Assembly (NCBI GenBank): GCA_027625915.1
Contig: JANTQA010000047.1
Span: 20,398,001 to 20,462,000 of the forward strand
Source: Anaeramoeba flamelloides
Lineage: Eukaryota > Metamonada > Anaeramoebidae
Length of the DNA stretch: 64,000 nucleotides
Direction: 5' to 3'
In this document: piece after piece, positions 30,919 to 42,228 of the stretch
Layout of the letters: each line of letters opens with the position of its first letter
Numbering within the stretch: the stretch's first letter is position 1
The notes under the pieces: generated by a model
Seen by the model: only the letters and a program-made list of their open reading frames with translations
Told to the model about the DNA's origin: nothing
The model's database searches: none
Position numbers and translations under genes: made by a program

Positions 30919-33192
30919 ATGAACCTAAGTAACCCGTACCTAAAAGAAGAAGAAGAATTCAAAAACAAAATTCAAAGGTTAATCTTAAATGATCAAACCC
31001 TTACCAACTTGAAAATTTTGGAGAGGAATGTAATTAGAGACAAAGGAATTCAAGCTTTAAGTGAAGCCCTAAAAGTGAACCAAACCCTTACCAAACTGGA
31101 TCTTTGTTATAGTAAAATTAGAGACGAGGGAATGCAAGCATTAAGTGAATGCCTAAAAGTCAACCAAGCCCTTATCAAGTTGGATCTTTCTGAGAATCTA
31201 ATTGGAGGTAAGGGAATGCAAGCATTATCTGAATGCCTTAAAGTAAACCAAACCCTTACCAACCTGGATCTTTCTTGGAATACAATCAGAGATGAGGGAA
31301 TGCAACCACTAAGTGAAGCTTTAAGAGTTAATCAAACCCTTACCAACTTGGATCTTTCTGAGAATCAAATTGGAGCCGAAGGAATCAAAGCTTTAAGTGA
31401 ATCCCTAAAATTCAATCAAACCCTTACCCAATTGAACCTTTCTGAGAATGATATTGGATCAGAGCAAATTAAACCACTATATGAATCCCTAAAAGTTAAT
31501 CAAGCCCTTACTGAACTGGATCTATCTTGGAATGAAATTGGAGCCGAAGGAATTCAAGCTTTAAGTGAATCCCTAAAAGTAAACCAAACCCTGACTAAAC
31601 TGTGTCTTCATTCTAATCGAATTGGAGCCGAGGGAATTCAAGCCTTATGTGAATCCCTAAAAGTCAATCAAACCCTTATCTATCTGGTTCTTTCTAAGAA
31701 TGAAATTGGAGGTGAAGGAATGCAAGCTTTAAGTGAATGCCTAAAAGTGAATCAAACCCTTACCCACTTGAATCTTTTGGAGAATGGAATCAGAGCCAAG
31801 GGAATGGAACCACTAAGTGAAGCCCTAAGAGTTAATCAAACCCTTACCTACTTGGAACTTTCGGAGAATGGAATTGGAGCCAAGGGAATTAAACCACTAT
31901 GTGAATCCCTAAAAGTCAATCAAACCCTTATCTATCTGGATCTACATGAGAATGGAATTAGAGCTGAGGGAATGCAAGCTTTAAGTGAGTCATTAAAGGT
32001 CAACCAAGCCCTTATCTATCTGGATCTACATAGGAATGGAATTGAAGCCGAGGGAATGAAAGCTTTAAGTGAATCCCTAAAAGTCAACCAAACCCTTACC
32101 AACTTGAACCTTTCTTATAATGGAATCAAATTGGAGCAAAAGGAAATGAAAGCTCTATGTGAATCTTTAAAAGTCAATCAAACCCTTACCAACTGGGACC
32201 TATCTAGAAATCAAATTGGAAACAAGGGAATGCAAGCTTTAAGTGAAGTCTTAAAAGTCAACCAAACCCTAAGCAACTTGAATCTTGGTTATAATCAAAT
32301 TGGATCCAAGGGAGTAGAATACCTAATTGATGCCTTAAAGATAAATCAAACCTTAACCCGATTGGATCTTTATAAAAATAAAATAGGAAATTATGAAAAT
32401 AATGAAGATCACAAAGTTCATGAAAAAAATATTCAAGAATTTATACAATCCTTGAAAATCAATAAATCTATTATCAATCTATATATTCGGAATGGAAATA
32501 AGATTAATGAAAAAAATCTAAAAAAAATAGAGAATTTAATTGAAAGAAATGTCAATTTTCAAAAAAAGTTAACCAAATCAATCAAAGTTGGAAATTTACA
32601 ATTATTCCAACAATTAATTCAAATTGAAAAAATACCCTTAATATACCAACCCTTTTATGGTGAAATAAATCGCCCAAATAACCAAGAAGAAAATACAATT
32701 TTCCATACAGCCATTTTTCATAATCAAACAGAAATTCTATTTCATTTATTATTTGCAAATAATGAAAAAACAGATCAAAAAATTATTTCAAAAAGAAATT
32801 TTTTATTGAATTTCAAAAATGCCAAAACAAACATAAGTGCAATTGATTTGTTAAATCCAAATGAAATTTTAATTCAAGATTTTAAAAATTATTATAATCA
32901 ATTTATTTCATCAACTTCTTCACAATCATTATTATCATCTTATTCATCTTCTAACTCAACATCTTATTTCAATAATAATGAAAAATCAAATAATTTCCCA
33001 AATAAATTAATTACAGAAGAAGAAATAATATTGATGAGAATTGGCAAAGAATGGAAAACAATCAAAAATGAATTCCAAAATGAATTAACTAAAAAACAAA
33101 AACAATTATTTTTAAAATGGTTATATTGTCCTGTTTCATTGAATTTTCAAGAAAAACAAATAATTCTTGAAGCCTGGAAATCAACAATATGA
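30919..33192 (+). CDS. LRR-ankyrin part of copy C, frame ends early
   Basis: This 757-residue frame starts at the conserved ATG (MNLSNPYLKEEEEF). Sixteen LRRs plus an extended capping repeat occupy residues about 28-560, and the ankyrin-like part is at about 565-665. The conserved helical segment is open to EKQIILEA (about residue 753). There, 11 bases present in the other copies are missing, and the frame ends after WKSTI. Everything expected downstream is open in another frame (33167-34204). The product would be an LRR-ankyrin protein without the BTB-like end. Either this is a recent pseudogene, or a shortened natural variant, or a sequence error. Confidence 0.7.
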   Translation: MNLSNPYLKEEEEFKNKIQRLILNDQTLTNLKILERNVIRDKGIQALSEALKVNQTLTKLDLCYSKIRDEGMQALSECLKVNQALIKLDLSENLIGGKGMQALSECLKVNQTLTNLDLSWNTIRDEGMQPLSEALRVNQTLTNLDLSENQIGAEGIKALSESLKFNQTLTQLNLSENDIGSEQIKPLYESLKVNQALTELDLSWNEIGAEGIQALSESLKVNQTLTKLCLHSNRIGAEGIQALCESLKVNQTLIYLVLSKNEIGGEGMQALSECLKVNQTLTHLNLLENGIRAKGMEPLSEALRVNQTLTYLELSENGIGAKGIKPLCESLKVNQTLIYLDLHENGIRAEGMQALSESLKVNQALIYLDLHRNGIEAEGMKALSESLKVNQTLTNLNLSYNGIKLEQKEMKALCESLKVNQTLTNWDLSRNQIGNKGMQALSEVLKVNQTLSNLNLGYNQIGSKGVEYLIDALKINQTLTRLDLYKNKIGNYENNEDHKVHEKNIQEFIQSLKINKSIINLYIRNGNKINEKNLKKIENLIERNVNFQKKLTKSIKVGNLQLFQQLIQIEKIPLIYQPFYGEINRPNNQEENTIFHTAIFHNQTEILFHLLFANNEKTDQKIISKRNFLLNFKNAKTNISAIDLLNPNEILIQDFKNYYNQFISSTSSQSLLSSYSSSNSTSYFNNNEKSNNFPNKLITEEEIILMRIGKEWKTIKNEFQNELTKKQKQLFLKWLYCPVSLNFQEKQIILEAWKSTI

Positions 33193-34204
33193 GAAACAAA
33201 CTTTATTTACAAATGAAAAATTATTAAATGATTTCCAAAATTATATCACGAAATATGCAAATTCTGAAAATAAAGTATTTCAAATCAACTTAAAAAAAAA
33301 GAAGAAAAAGAATGAGAAGAAGAAGAAGAAGAATCAAAAGAAGAAAAACAAGAAGAAGAAAAATAAGAAAACCAAGAAAAAGAATGAAAATAAAAATGAT
33401 TCTTTCAAAATCAAATCAATTCGAATCAATAAATTTATTCTTTGCTTAAGATCAAATTTATTTCGAGAAATGATTTTTCAGACTTTTCCTTACCAATTAG
33501 AAATTGAAAAAAAATTGGAAAAAAAAATTGGAATTGAAAATGAAATTGAAATTGAAAATAAAAAAAAAAAGGAAACAGAAATGAAAAATGTAAAAGGAAA
33601 GGAAACAATAAAGGAAATTGAAAACAAAAAAGAAATGGAAAAAGAAATTGAAAAAGAAAAAGATAAAGAAATTGAAAAAAGAAAAGTAAATCAAACAATG
33701 AATCAAGTTACTGATTATTTCTCTTCAATTCCTGAATTTTATCCATTTTTTCTTTCAGAATTATATAATTTAAATTTATCACCATTTGCTTTTACTCTTG
33801 ATTTTGAAAACAAAAACTACTACAACAATAATAACAACAAGCACAATATTCAAAAAATCTGCAGTAACAATAACAATCAGAAAAATACTAATACTAATAA
33901 CAATAATAAAAAACCAACAACACAATATAATAATAATCAAAATAATAATAAGATTCAGAAAAAACCAACAACCAAAAATAGATTTAAGATACAGAAAAAA
34001 CCAACAACCAAAAATAGCTTTGCAAAATCATCAGAGGAATTAATTTTAACAACAACAAAAGCAAAAAGTATTTTAAAAAAATATAATCAAAATAATATCA
34101 ATAATTTAATCAATTTCTTTTTAGAAAATGATGTTTCTGGATTCTATCAAACAAATCCACTTTTATTCATTTCTAATTTATTTCATTTCTCTCAAAAATT
34201 ATAA
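33167..34204 (+). CDS. Displaced BTB-like half of copy C
   Basis: The 345-residue frame continues the family sequence from the missing 11 bases to the normal end (NLFHFSQKL). It contains INKFILCLRSNLFREM, a Lys/Glu tract, TDYFSSIPEFYPFFLSELY, the Asn-rich tract with one extra QKKPTTKN unit, and the terminal helices. It has no promoter or family start of its own, so independent expression is unlikely. No second lesion is present, which means the frame break is young. Confidence 0.5.
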   Translation: MKPGNQQYEKQTLFTNEKLLNDFQNYITKYANSENKVFQINLKKKKKKNEKKKKKNQKKKNKKKKNKKTKKKNENKNDSFKIKSIRINKFILCLRSNLFREMIFQTFPYQLEIEKKLEKKIGIENEIEIENKKKKETEMKNVKGKETIKEIENKKEMEKEIEKEKDKEIEKRKVNQTMNQVTDYFSSIPEFYPFFLSELYNLNLSPFAFTLDFENKNYYNNNNNKHNIQKICSNNNNQKNTNTNNNNKKPTTQYNNNQNNNKIQKKPTTKNRFKIQKKPTTKNSFAKSSEELILTTTKAKSILKKYNQNNINNLINFFLENDVSGFYQTNPLLFISNLFHFSQKL

Positions 34205-35700
34205 AAAATTCTAAATTATTACAAATTTTAAAATAAAAGAAAAGGATAGAAAACAAACGAAAAGAAGAAGTTAAGATTAATATAAAATAATCATTATCTG
34301 AAAAATAATTTCATTTCAATTCTTATTCATATCCTAAAAATTACTTATTTAACATGATTTAACATGATTCAACATGATTTTATCTAGTTTATAATAACTT
34401 TTAAATGAGAAGAATATTAATTTGAATATATTCGAATTATCCTTTCTAATAATTTGATTTATTTCATATAGATTAATCTTATTTTTTTATTTTGTTTCAA
34501 TTTAACAATTTTAATCATCAATAAATTTATTTACTCCATCTTTGGATCTTTTCAATTTCATATTTTTATTATTTTTAAATTTTGTTTTAAAATTGAAAAA
34601 AAAAGTTATCAGATTGAAAAAAAAATCTAATTTATTATTATATTAATAATAGTAATGAAGAATGAAATTATCATTTCAACCAATAAATCAATTTTAATGA
34701 TTCTCAGATAAACAAACAATACTTTAATTTCTGATCTCTCTCTTTCTCTTTATCTCTATCTCTCTATATCTCTCTCCCTTAATATTATAAACATTTTCAA
34801 AATTAATTCTTTAATTTTTGATTCACAAAAATTTGAAAATACTTTGTTATTATTTTATAACTCTAATTATTTATAATATTTATTTGAAAATATATTTTTC
34901 AATCTTCAAATTCTGATTATTGATTATTAATCTTTTCAATTTGTTAATAAAATGAATCATTTATTCTCAATTTCGTTTTTTTGATTTACAGAAATAAACT
35001 AAAATTCAAAATTTTTAACAAAGATAAAAAAAGGTTCAAAAATAATAATAATACTAATTCCATTCAAATTATAAATAATTTTGATATTCGAAAATCAATA
35101 AAAATCATTTTTTACATCTATTAGGATTTTTTTTAATATTTCATTTTTTGAATTACAAAACTTGTTGAATTTAGATCAAAATTTTTTTTAGAAAAGTTGA
35201 TATTCTTTCAATGTTCGGTTCTTCAAAATAGATAAACCCAAATGAAATAAATTATGTTGGTAGTTTTCTAACCATTTGATCAATCAATAATCCAAATAGA
35301 ATTTTTCCAAATTAACCTATTTTCATTTTATTAAATTGCTCATACCAAAATTTCAATACACAAAGATCTCGATTTATTTTAATTGATAATTCTTTATTGT
35401 TTTTTTGTTTTATTAATATTGTAATTAAAGAAAAAATTGTTAAAATCTCAATTAATATATGAGTTTTAATTTGTTATTTCTTTCTAGAATTTATTAAATC
35501 ATTTTTTATTTTTTCCATATTTTGAATAAAGTTCTATTCAAAATTTTGAATTGGGGTTGATGATAATTTTTATATTTGAAGAAAAAATAACCAGATTTTG
35601 GATTAACATTTCTCTAAAATACAATTTTGAAATCTGATTATTGAAAAAAATTCAAATTCTTAAAATTTGGAAATTTTTTTTTTATTTTTTATTGATTGAA
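34205..35700. other. Shared 3' flank of copy C
   Basis: Non-coding and homologous to the flanks of the other copies up to about 35690. There it joins the 5' flank of copy D, so C and D are closer together than the other neighbours. A triplicated AACATGATTT-type unit stands at 34350-34382. Confidence 0.5.
34736..34790. repeat. CT microsatellite, copy C 3' flank
   Basis: CTCTCTCTTTCTCTTTATC and CTCTATCTCTC runs, shorter than after copy A, in the equivalent position. Confidence 0.65.
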
Positions 35701-36537
35701 GGGTATGATCAACCATCCTTTTTTTCATCTGATTACTAATTCTAAATTAGCAATTTAAGATGATGTTGAAGAATATAAAAATATTTTCGAATCGAGTAAG
35801 TTATAAAATTTTTATTGGTTGATAAAAACAAAAAGAAAAATTAATAAAAAAAAAAATCAAAAAGAAAAATTAATAAAAAAAAAAGCCTCAAGTTAATAAA
35901 CAAAAAAAAATATTTTTTCAAAGGTACTTAGTTATAAAATTAAAATATGAAAAAACTTAAAAGCTGATTTTTATCAAGAACATGACAAAAAAAACAGCTA
36001 TAATCTTTTTATTAAAAATTTGAACCTTAAATTATTCCTAAGAAATAATGAATGCTTGGATGAGAGGTAGTTGTTTAGTAACCACAATTTTTTTTTCTTT
36101 TTGATCCATTCTTTTTTTGATCGTTCCAGTTTTTGGTTTTGTCTTTTGTTTTTTATTTTCAAGTTACCCATACTGACTCGTTTCTATCCTTCCAGTTAGT
36201 AGGTAACTACTTGGTTTTTTGTTTCTAGTAACTCTTCTTTCCAATAAATTGGAAATTTAACATGGAAAAAATCAGTAAAAAAATATAAAAAAGATTATCT
36301 TGTATTAGGTAGAGGTGAGTGGCTAATTTGATATTAACTGATGGGTCCTCAAATTGGTAAGTATTTTAATAATTGGTTTTAAAAGGCAATTTCTGACAAT
36401 TCAGATATCAAATTCACTTAGAAAATCCAATTTTTGAGTGAAAAGACTCAAAGATTGAAAGAAAATTTATAATAAAAAAGGGTTTTGTTGGTTGTGAGTT
36501 GTTAATTATAATAGTCATTCAATTTTTAACTCAATTA
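35701..36537. other. Second-type 5' flank of copy D
   Basis: Homologous to 11070-12200 upstream of copy B. It includes a minus-strand copy of the dispersed repeat at 36045-36260 (CAAGTTACCCATACTGAC, GTAGGTAACTACTTGG) and the empty site of the 308-bp MITE near 36110-36125. No gene seen. Confidence 0.5.
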
Positions 36538-36738
36538 CAGTCAGTTTCACTTTTAAGACACAATTTTATCAACGATATTTAAGGCACAAAAAAAATCTCA
36601 AATTAAGGCATACAATTCAAATTCTAGTAAAAATAAATTGTAAAAAAAGAAAAATTCCAAATTTTGTGCCTTAAATTTGAGATTTTTTTGTACCTTAAAT
36701 TTGGTTGAAAGTTTGTGCCTTAAAAGTGAAACTGACTG
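36538..36738. mobile_element. Palindromic MITE, cleanest copy
   Basis: 201 bp with ends CAGTCAGTTTCACTTTTAAG and its inverse. The left flank is TA (36536-36537) and the right is GA, so one base of a TA duplication has changed. The copy B flank (about 12186) shows the empty site CAATTAGTTC. The element is nearly one hairpin, with TTAAGGCACAAAAAAATCTC in each arm. Confidence 0.8.
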
Positions 36739-36990
36739 GAGTTCAATAAATATATATAGATATATATTTAGATATATCAAAAAAATTTTTCAAAATTCTC
36801 CAAAAAAAAACAACCTCAAGATAAATATTAAATTTCAATTAAAAACTCACAACATTTTTTTTTATATTACTTTGTCTTCCAATCCATTTTTTTTTTACAA
36901 TCTTTAATTGGGTTTTCTGAGAGAATTTGAAATCTGAATTGTCAGAAATAGCTTTTTTAAACTCTATTATTAAAATCCTGAACCAATTTG

Positions 36991-37066
36991 AAGATCCATC
37001 AACTAAGAATCTAAAATAATAAGTTTTTCACTTTGATACAAGATAATCATATTTTTCAAATTTCAG
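36991..37066 (+). promoter_or_regulatory. Conserved 5' block of copy D
   Basis: AAGATCCATCA at 36991-37001, AAAATAATAAGT, then TTTTTCAAATTTCAGG. It is kept in front of the dead copy at the usual spacing (307 bp). Confidence 0.4.
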
Positions 37067-37297
37067 GTATTTCATAACCTTAAATCTCTATTTTTCATTT
37101 TTATTTTTATTTTTTCTTCTTTTTTCATCTTGTATTTTTTTTTTCTTATTTTAAAATTAAAACATTTCGTTTTTTGAAATAAGTCAAAAAAATTCAAATT
37201 GAAAAAACAAATCAACAAAAAAAAACTCAACAAAAAAATAATTAAAAAGTTTTTATTTTTGGGTTTTTTGAATTGTTCAGACTGTTTGAAATTATCA

Positions 37298-39805
37298 ATG
37301 AGCCTAAGTGAAAGTGACTTAAAAGAAGAAGAAGAATTCAAAAACAAAATGCAAAGGTTAATGTTAAATGATCAAAAAATGACCCACTTGCAACTTTTTG
37401 GTTATGAAATTGGAGCCCAGAAAATGCAAGCATTAAGTGATGCCCTAAAAGCCAACCAAACCCTTACCCACTTGGAAATTTCTAGGAATCAAATTGAAGC
37501 CGAGGGAATGCAAGTTTTAAGTGAATCCCTTAAAGGTCAACCAAACCATTATCAACTTGGATCTTTCTTTAAATCTAATTGAAGACAAGGTAATGGAAGC
37601 TTTAAGTGAAGCCTTGAAAGTCAACCAGAGCCTTACCAACTTGATCCTTTCTTATAATGAAATTGGAATGGAAGGGAATGCAAGCTTTATTTGAAGCTTT
37701 AAAAGAAAATCAAACCCTGACCAACTTGGAAATTTCTTCTAATCAAATTGGAGCCAAGGGAATGCAAACATTAAGTGAATCTCTAAAAGTCAACCAAACC
37801 CTTACCTACTTGGATCTTTCGAGGAATCAAATTGGAGACAATGGAATGGAAGCTTTAAGCGAATCATTAAAAGTAAACCAAACCCTTACTGAATTGAACC
37901 TTTCTTATAATGGAATTGGAGACGAAGGAATGCAAGCTTTAGTCGAATCATTAAAAGTCAACCAAACTCTTACCAAACTGTTTCTTCGAAATAGAATTGG
38001 AGATGAAGGAATGCAAGCATTAAATGAATTCCTAAAAGTAAACCAAGCCCTTACCTACTTGGTTCTTTCAGGTAATAAAATTGGAGCCAAGGGAATGAAA
38101 GCTTTATGTGAATCATTAAAAGTAAACCAAAACCTTACCAACTTGGACCTTTCTGTAATAAAATTGGAATGGCCGAGGAAATGAAAGATCTAAGTGAAAC
38201 CTTAAAGGTCAACCAAACCCTGATCTGTCTGGATCTTTCTGATAATGAAATTGGAGACAAGGGAATGAAACCACTAAGTGAAGCCTTAAAAGTAAACCAA
38301 ACCCTTACACACTTGAATCTTGGTTATAATCAAATTGAAAACAAGGGAGTAAAATACCTAAGCCATGCCTTAAAGATAAACCAAACCTTAACCCAATTGG
38401 ATCTTTATTTTCATAAGAACCTATTTGATTATAATAAAGAAGTTCAAAAATTAATTATTCAAGAATTTATACAATCCTTGAAAATCAATAAATCTATTAC
38501 CAAACTATATATTAATGGAAATAGGATTAAAGAAAAAAATCTAAACAAAATATATAATTTAATTAAAAGAAATGTCGATTTTCAAAAAAAGTTAACCAAA
38601 TCAGTCAAAGTTGGAAATTTACAATTATTCCAACAATTAATTCAAATTGAAAAAATTCCCTTAATATATCAATTATTCGATGACGATGATGAAATATATA
38701 ACCCAAATAACCAAGAATAAAATACAATTTTCCATACAGCCATTTTTCATCATCAAACAGAAATTTTATTCTATTTATTATTTGCAAATAATGAAAAAAC
38801 TGATCAAAAAATTATTTAAAAAAGAAATTTTTTATTGAATTTCAAAAATGCAAAAACAAAAAAAAGTGCAATTGATTTGTTAAATCCAAGTGAAATTTTA
38901 ATTCAAGATTTTAAAAATTATTATAATCAATTTATTTCATCATCTTCTTCTTCTTCGACATCTTATTTCAATACATTCTTCTAATTTCAATAATAATGAA
39001 AAATCAAATAATTTCCCAAATAAATTAATTACAGAAGAAGAAATAATATTGATGAGAATTGGGAAAGAATGGAAAACAATCAAAAATGAATTCCAAAATG
39101 AATTAACTAAAAAACAAAAACAATTATTTTTAAAATGGTTATATTATCCTGTTTCTTTGAATTTTCAAAAAAAGCAAATAATTCTTGAAGTTTTCAAATT
39201 GTTAAATATCAAGCAATTTGAGAAACAAACTTTATTTACAAATGAAAAATTATTAAATGATTTCCAAAATTATATCAAAAAATATGCAAATTCTGAAAAA
39301 AAAATATTTCAAATCAACTTAAAAAAGAAGAAGAAGAAGAAGACTATGAACTAAGAAAACAAATAAAAGAAGAAGAATAAAATCAAGAAAAAGAATGAAA
39401 ATAAAAATGATAATTTCAAAATCAAATCAATTTATTATTTGTTTAAGATCAAATTTATTTCGAGATCTAATTTTTCAGACTTTTCCCTTCCAATTAGAAA
39501 TTGGAAAAGATAAGTAAAAAAAAATTAGAATTGAAATTGAAATTAAAAATAAAGAGAGAAAAAGAAACGGAAATGAAAAAAGTAAAAGAAAAAGATAAGG
39601 AAAACTAAAGAGGAAATAAAAAAGGAAAAGGAAAAAGTAAAAGAAAAAGAAAACGAAAGAGAGAAAAGAAAAGTAAATCGAACAATCAATCAAGTTACTT
39701 ATTATTTCACTTCAATTCCTGAATTTTATCCATTTTTTCTCTCAGAATTTTATAATTAAAATTTGACTCCAATTGCTTTTACTCTTGATTTTTAAAACAA
39801 AAACT
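37298..39805 (+). pseudogene. LRR-ankyrin-BTB-like pseudogene, copy D
   Basis: The start (MSLSESDLKEEEEF) and start-proximal block are normal, but the frame changes near 37530, 37660 and 38155 within the LRRs. TAA stops follow at about 38717 (after NNQE) and 38816, and several further breaks lie in the Ser-rich and Lys/Glu regions. Recognisable pieces: LRRs 37340-38420, ankyrin-like 38590-38890, helical segment 39049-39354, BTB-like first half near 39430-39500, EFYPFFLSEFYN near 39715-39760. Homology stops at about 39805, before the Asn-rich tract, so the last 100 or so residues and the 3' flank are gone. The remaining sequence is still close to the intact copies, so loss is recent. Confidence 0.85.
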
Positions 39806-40280
39806 ACTGTAGTCAAAACAAAGCATGCAAAAACATTTAATGCTTGTTTTAAAATAAAAAGCGTGTTTGTTTGTTATAGAAGACCTAGACATTAACCAAT
39901 CAAAGAAACTGATAGTAAACCCTAAAGAAATATGGTTCTGGGTTTCTTAAAGTTCTATTATTTAAAAAGAAATTCTAAAAATAAAAGATCAAATTGCAAA
40001 ATTTATCTCAAAAAATTGAGTAAATTTCTAAATCAATTGTTTTCATCGAAAAAAAAAAAAAATTCAAAAAAATTGAGAATATTATGGAAAATTTTCAACT
40101 ATTTGCATGAATAATTTAAATTTCACTGAAAATAACCAGACCTTTACTTTCAAAATTGATTCGAGATTAGGTATACTATTTGGTAGTAGATTGGATGTTG
40201 ACTTGGTACAAGAAGAAAAAAAAGCACGGATAATATTTTGAAACACTTATTATATTCTTTGGGCATGCATTATTATGATC
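39806..40280. other. Unrelated sequence joined to the broken end of copy D
   Basis: Begins TGTAGTCAAAACAAAGCATG, with no match to any other 3' flank here. No gene recognised. It marks the deletion or rearrangement joint between copy D and the 5' flank of copy E, which starts at about 40285. Confidence 0.4.
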
Positions 40281-40466
40281 ACTGAACCGTTAAAACAAAA
40301 ATTAATTAAAATTTCAATTTTCAACCCAAAAACCAGATTTCCGAATAAATACCAACCGATTTATTAATCTTACACTCTAAAATTTGGTTTTATGGAAAAA
40401 TTTAAATCTAAAAATGTCAAAATTTCACTTATTTTTGAACCCACTCTTAAAACCCATAACAAGCAC

Positions 40467-40563
40467 AAGATCCATCAGACTAGAAACCAAAATAATAAGT
40501 CTCCTTACTCTTTACCAGATAGTTCAATATATTCTTTTTTCAAATTTCAGGAATATAAACCTT
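40467..40563 (+). promoter_or_regulatory. Conserved 5' block of copy E, displaced
   Basis: AAGATCCATCA at 40467-40477, CCAAAATAATAAGTCTCC and TTCTTTTTTCAAATTTCAGG are all present, but 2018 bp before the ATG instead of 305-340. The extra 1.67 kb is inserted sequence (40564-42228). Confidence 0.5.
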
Positions 40564-41013
40564 CACTACAAGAATAGCACAATCAATACAAACACTTTCA
40601 AGGCTTTTTGGGAACTTTCAGACTGACCCTCTTAAAGATTTAAGTCTATTATATTCTTTCATATTTTTTTGAATTTCAAATATTTGATACAAACTTTTGT
40701 AAGCCTAAAAAAGTGCAAAAAAAAATAATCAACAAAAGACAACACTTTGATTTTAATTGAAATTTTTAAAAGTTATCTAAAAGAAAAATATTTTTAAACT
40801 TTCAATACCTGAAACTCTTTTTATGAAAACCAAAAATTGGAAGGTTGTTTAAATTACATGTTTTTAAAAGTTTGACTTGTAAAAACTTTTTAAATTGAAA
40901 GTTATTGAATTGTGATCTTGTAATTCCATTCAAAATTTTCAACAATTTCAAAAAATAACAAAGTGTTGTCAAGTAAAAAAAGTGACTACAATTTTTATGT
41001 TATTCTTGTCGTG
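40564..41013. mobile_element. CACTA-ended MITE of 450 bp
   Basis: The left end CACTACAAGAATAGCAC and the inverse of the right end CACGACAAGAATAACAT match at 14 of 17 positions. CACTACAAG is the usual start of CMC/EnSpm (CACTA) elements. The flanks are TT on both sides (40562-40563, 41014-41015). GACAACACTTTG at 40739 and its inverse at 40962 form an inner inverted pair. No transposase. Confidence 0.6.
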
Positions 41014-41017
41014 TTAA

Positions 41018-42228
41018 GGGTTATCTAAAAAAAGACCACTATTGGCTTCATATGGATTAAAACATGTGTGAAATATGTTCCATATTTCTTGGTAACCAGA
41101 AGAAAGATCAAATTTCAAAAATTTAGGAATTGGTAATTTTGATAGATCAGTTTATTATTAGCAAACTTATTACTTAAAACCACAACCCAACCATTTTTGT
41201 TCTAACTTTCATTTTTCAGAGCTAAAAATCGATTATAAGACAATACTTCAATTAGAACGATCATGGTTGGGTTGTGTACATTAAATTTATCGAAATGAAA
41301 TTTTTTCTTTGTAATTTTAAAAATAATTTAAAATGAAAAGGGAAAAAGTTAAAAGTGATTTGTTTTTTATTTTTCATTCATTTTTGTTATTTATTTTTCT
41401 CATTATGTGAAAAAGATTTTTTTTATTTTTGTATTTTTTTCAAATTTCCTTATTTTAATTTTAAATTTATTCCATAAAAGAAATATACAAGACGTTATAT
41501 TTAATCCCCAAACCAATAGTCAACAAAAAATTTAAAAGAACCGCAGCAGAACGCTGTGTTAGAACGTTTTCAAAACTGCAACCCAAAATTCCAAAAAATT
41601 ACAAAACAAAAACAATCAAATGATCCACAACAAAAAAAGTCTAGAAAAAACTCACAAGTCTCTACATTATATTCCACTCTTATGACTTACACATACCGGC
41701 AAAAAACTGAATGTCCAATATTCTTAGAATGGAATATACATTTATTATTAAAATTACAAAAAATACTTGGTTTTCACCCTAAAACTATTCTCTAATATAG
41801 TTAAAAAATCTTACAGGGGGTTCTTTTCCTTTTTTTTAATAAATAAACTTTTCAATTTTTTTTTTTACTTATTTTCAATTCGTTTTTTTTTTAGAATTTT
41901 TTTGATCTTATTTGTAAAAAAGTTTTTTATGTGTTCTTTTCTACAAAAAAAAACACCTTTTTCTTGGAAACTATGAAATCAAATATCATCAATTTGGCTT
42001 TGAAAAGAAAAAATAAATTCATTTTCATTTTTTTGGGGTTGCCAAAAATTAGATACGCTGTTAAAATGACAAAAAAATTTAAAAATTCAAAAATGTTTTT
42101 GCATTTGAAAAATTGTAAAAAAATTCTGAAAAATTTTACATTTTAGGTTTCTCGTTAATTGAAAAAGATAAAGAGTCTAAAATCATATTCTTTTCACCCA
42201 CGTTACCCCCAAAATGGCCTTTTTTTGA
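41018..42228. mobile_element. 1.2-kb insertion of unknown type
   Basis: With the CACTA-ended MITE removed, ATAAACCTTAA stands on the left (40555-40563 plus 41016-41017) and again at 42229-42239. The uninterrupted flank occurs at copy F (about 56172). This reads as an insertion with an 11-bp target duplication. No terminal inverted repeat or poly(A) end is visible. ACAACCCAACCAT (about 41184) has an inverted partner at about 41266. The frame at 41520-41795 is not recognised (see rejected). Confidence 0.5.

Noticed and set aside
33150-33200. Programmed frameshift or intron joining the two frames of copy C
   Set aside because: No slippery site or GT...AG pair fits, and alignment with the other copies shows a simple loss of 11 bases.
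40384-40626. Two overlapping open frames near the copy E 5' block
   Set aside because: They cover the conserved non-coding flank shared by all copies and are not kept open in the other copies.
41520-41795. Possible small protein-coding segment in the 1.2-kb insertion
   Set aside because: About 90 codons are open and the residues are less biased than in spacer, but there is no ATG at the start, no recognisable domain and no second copy in the window.
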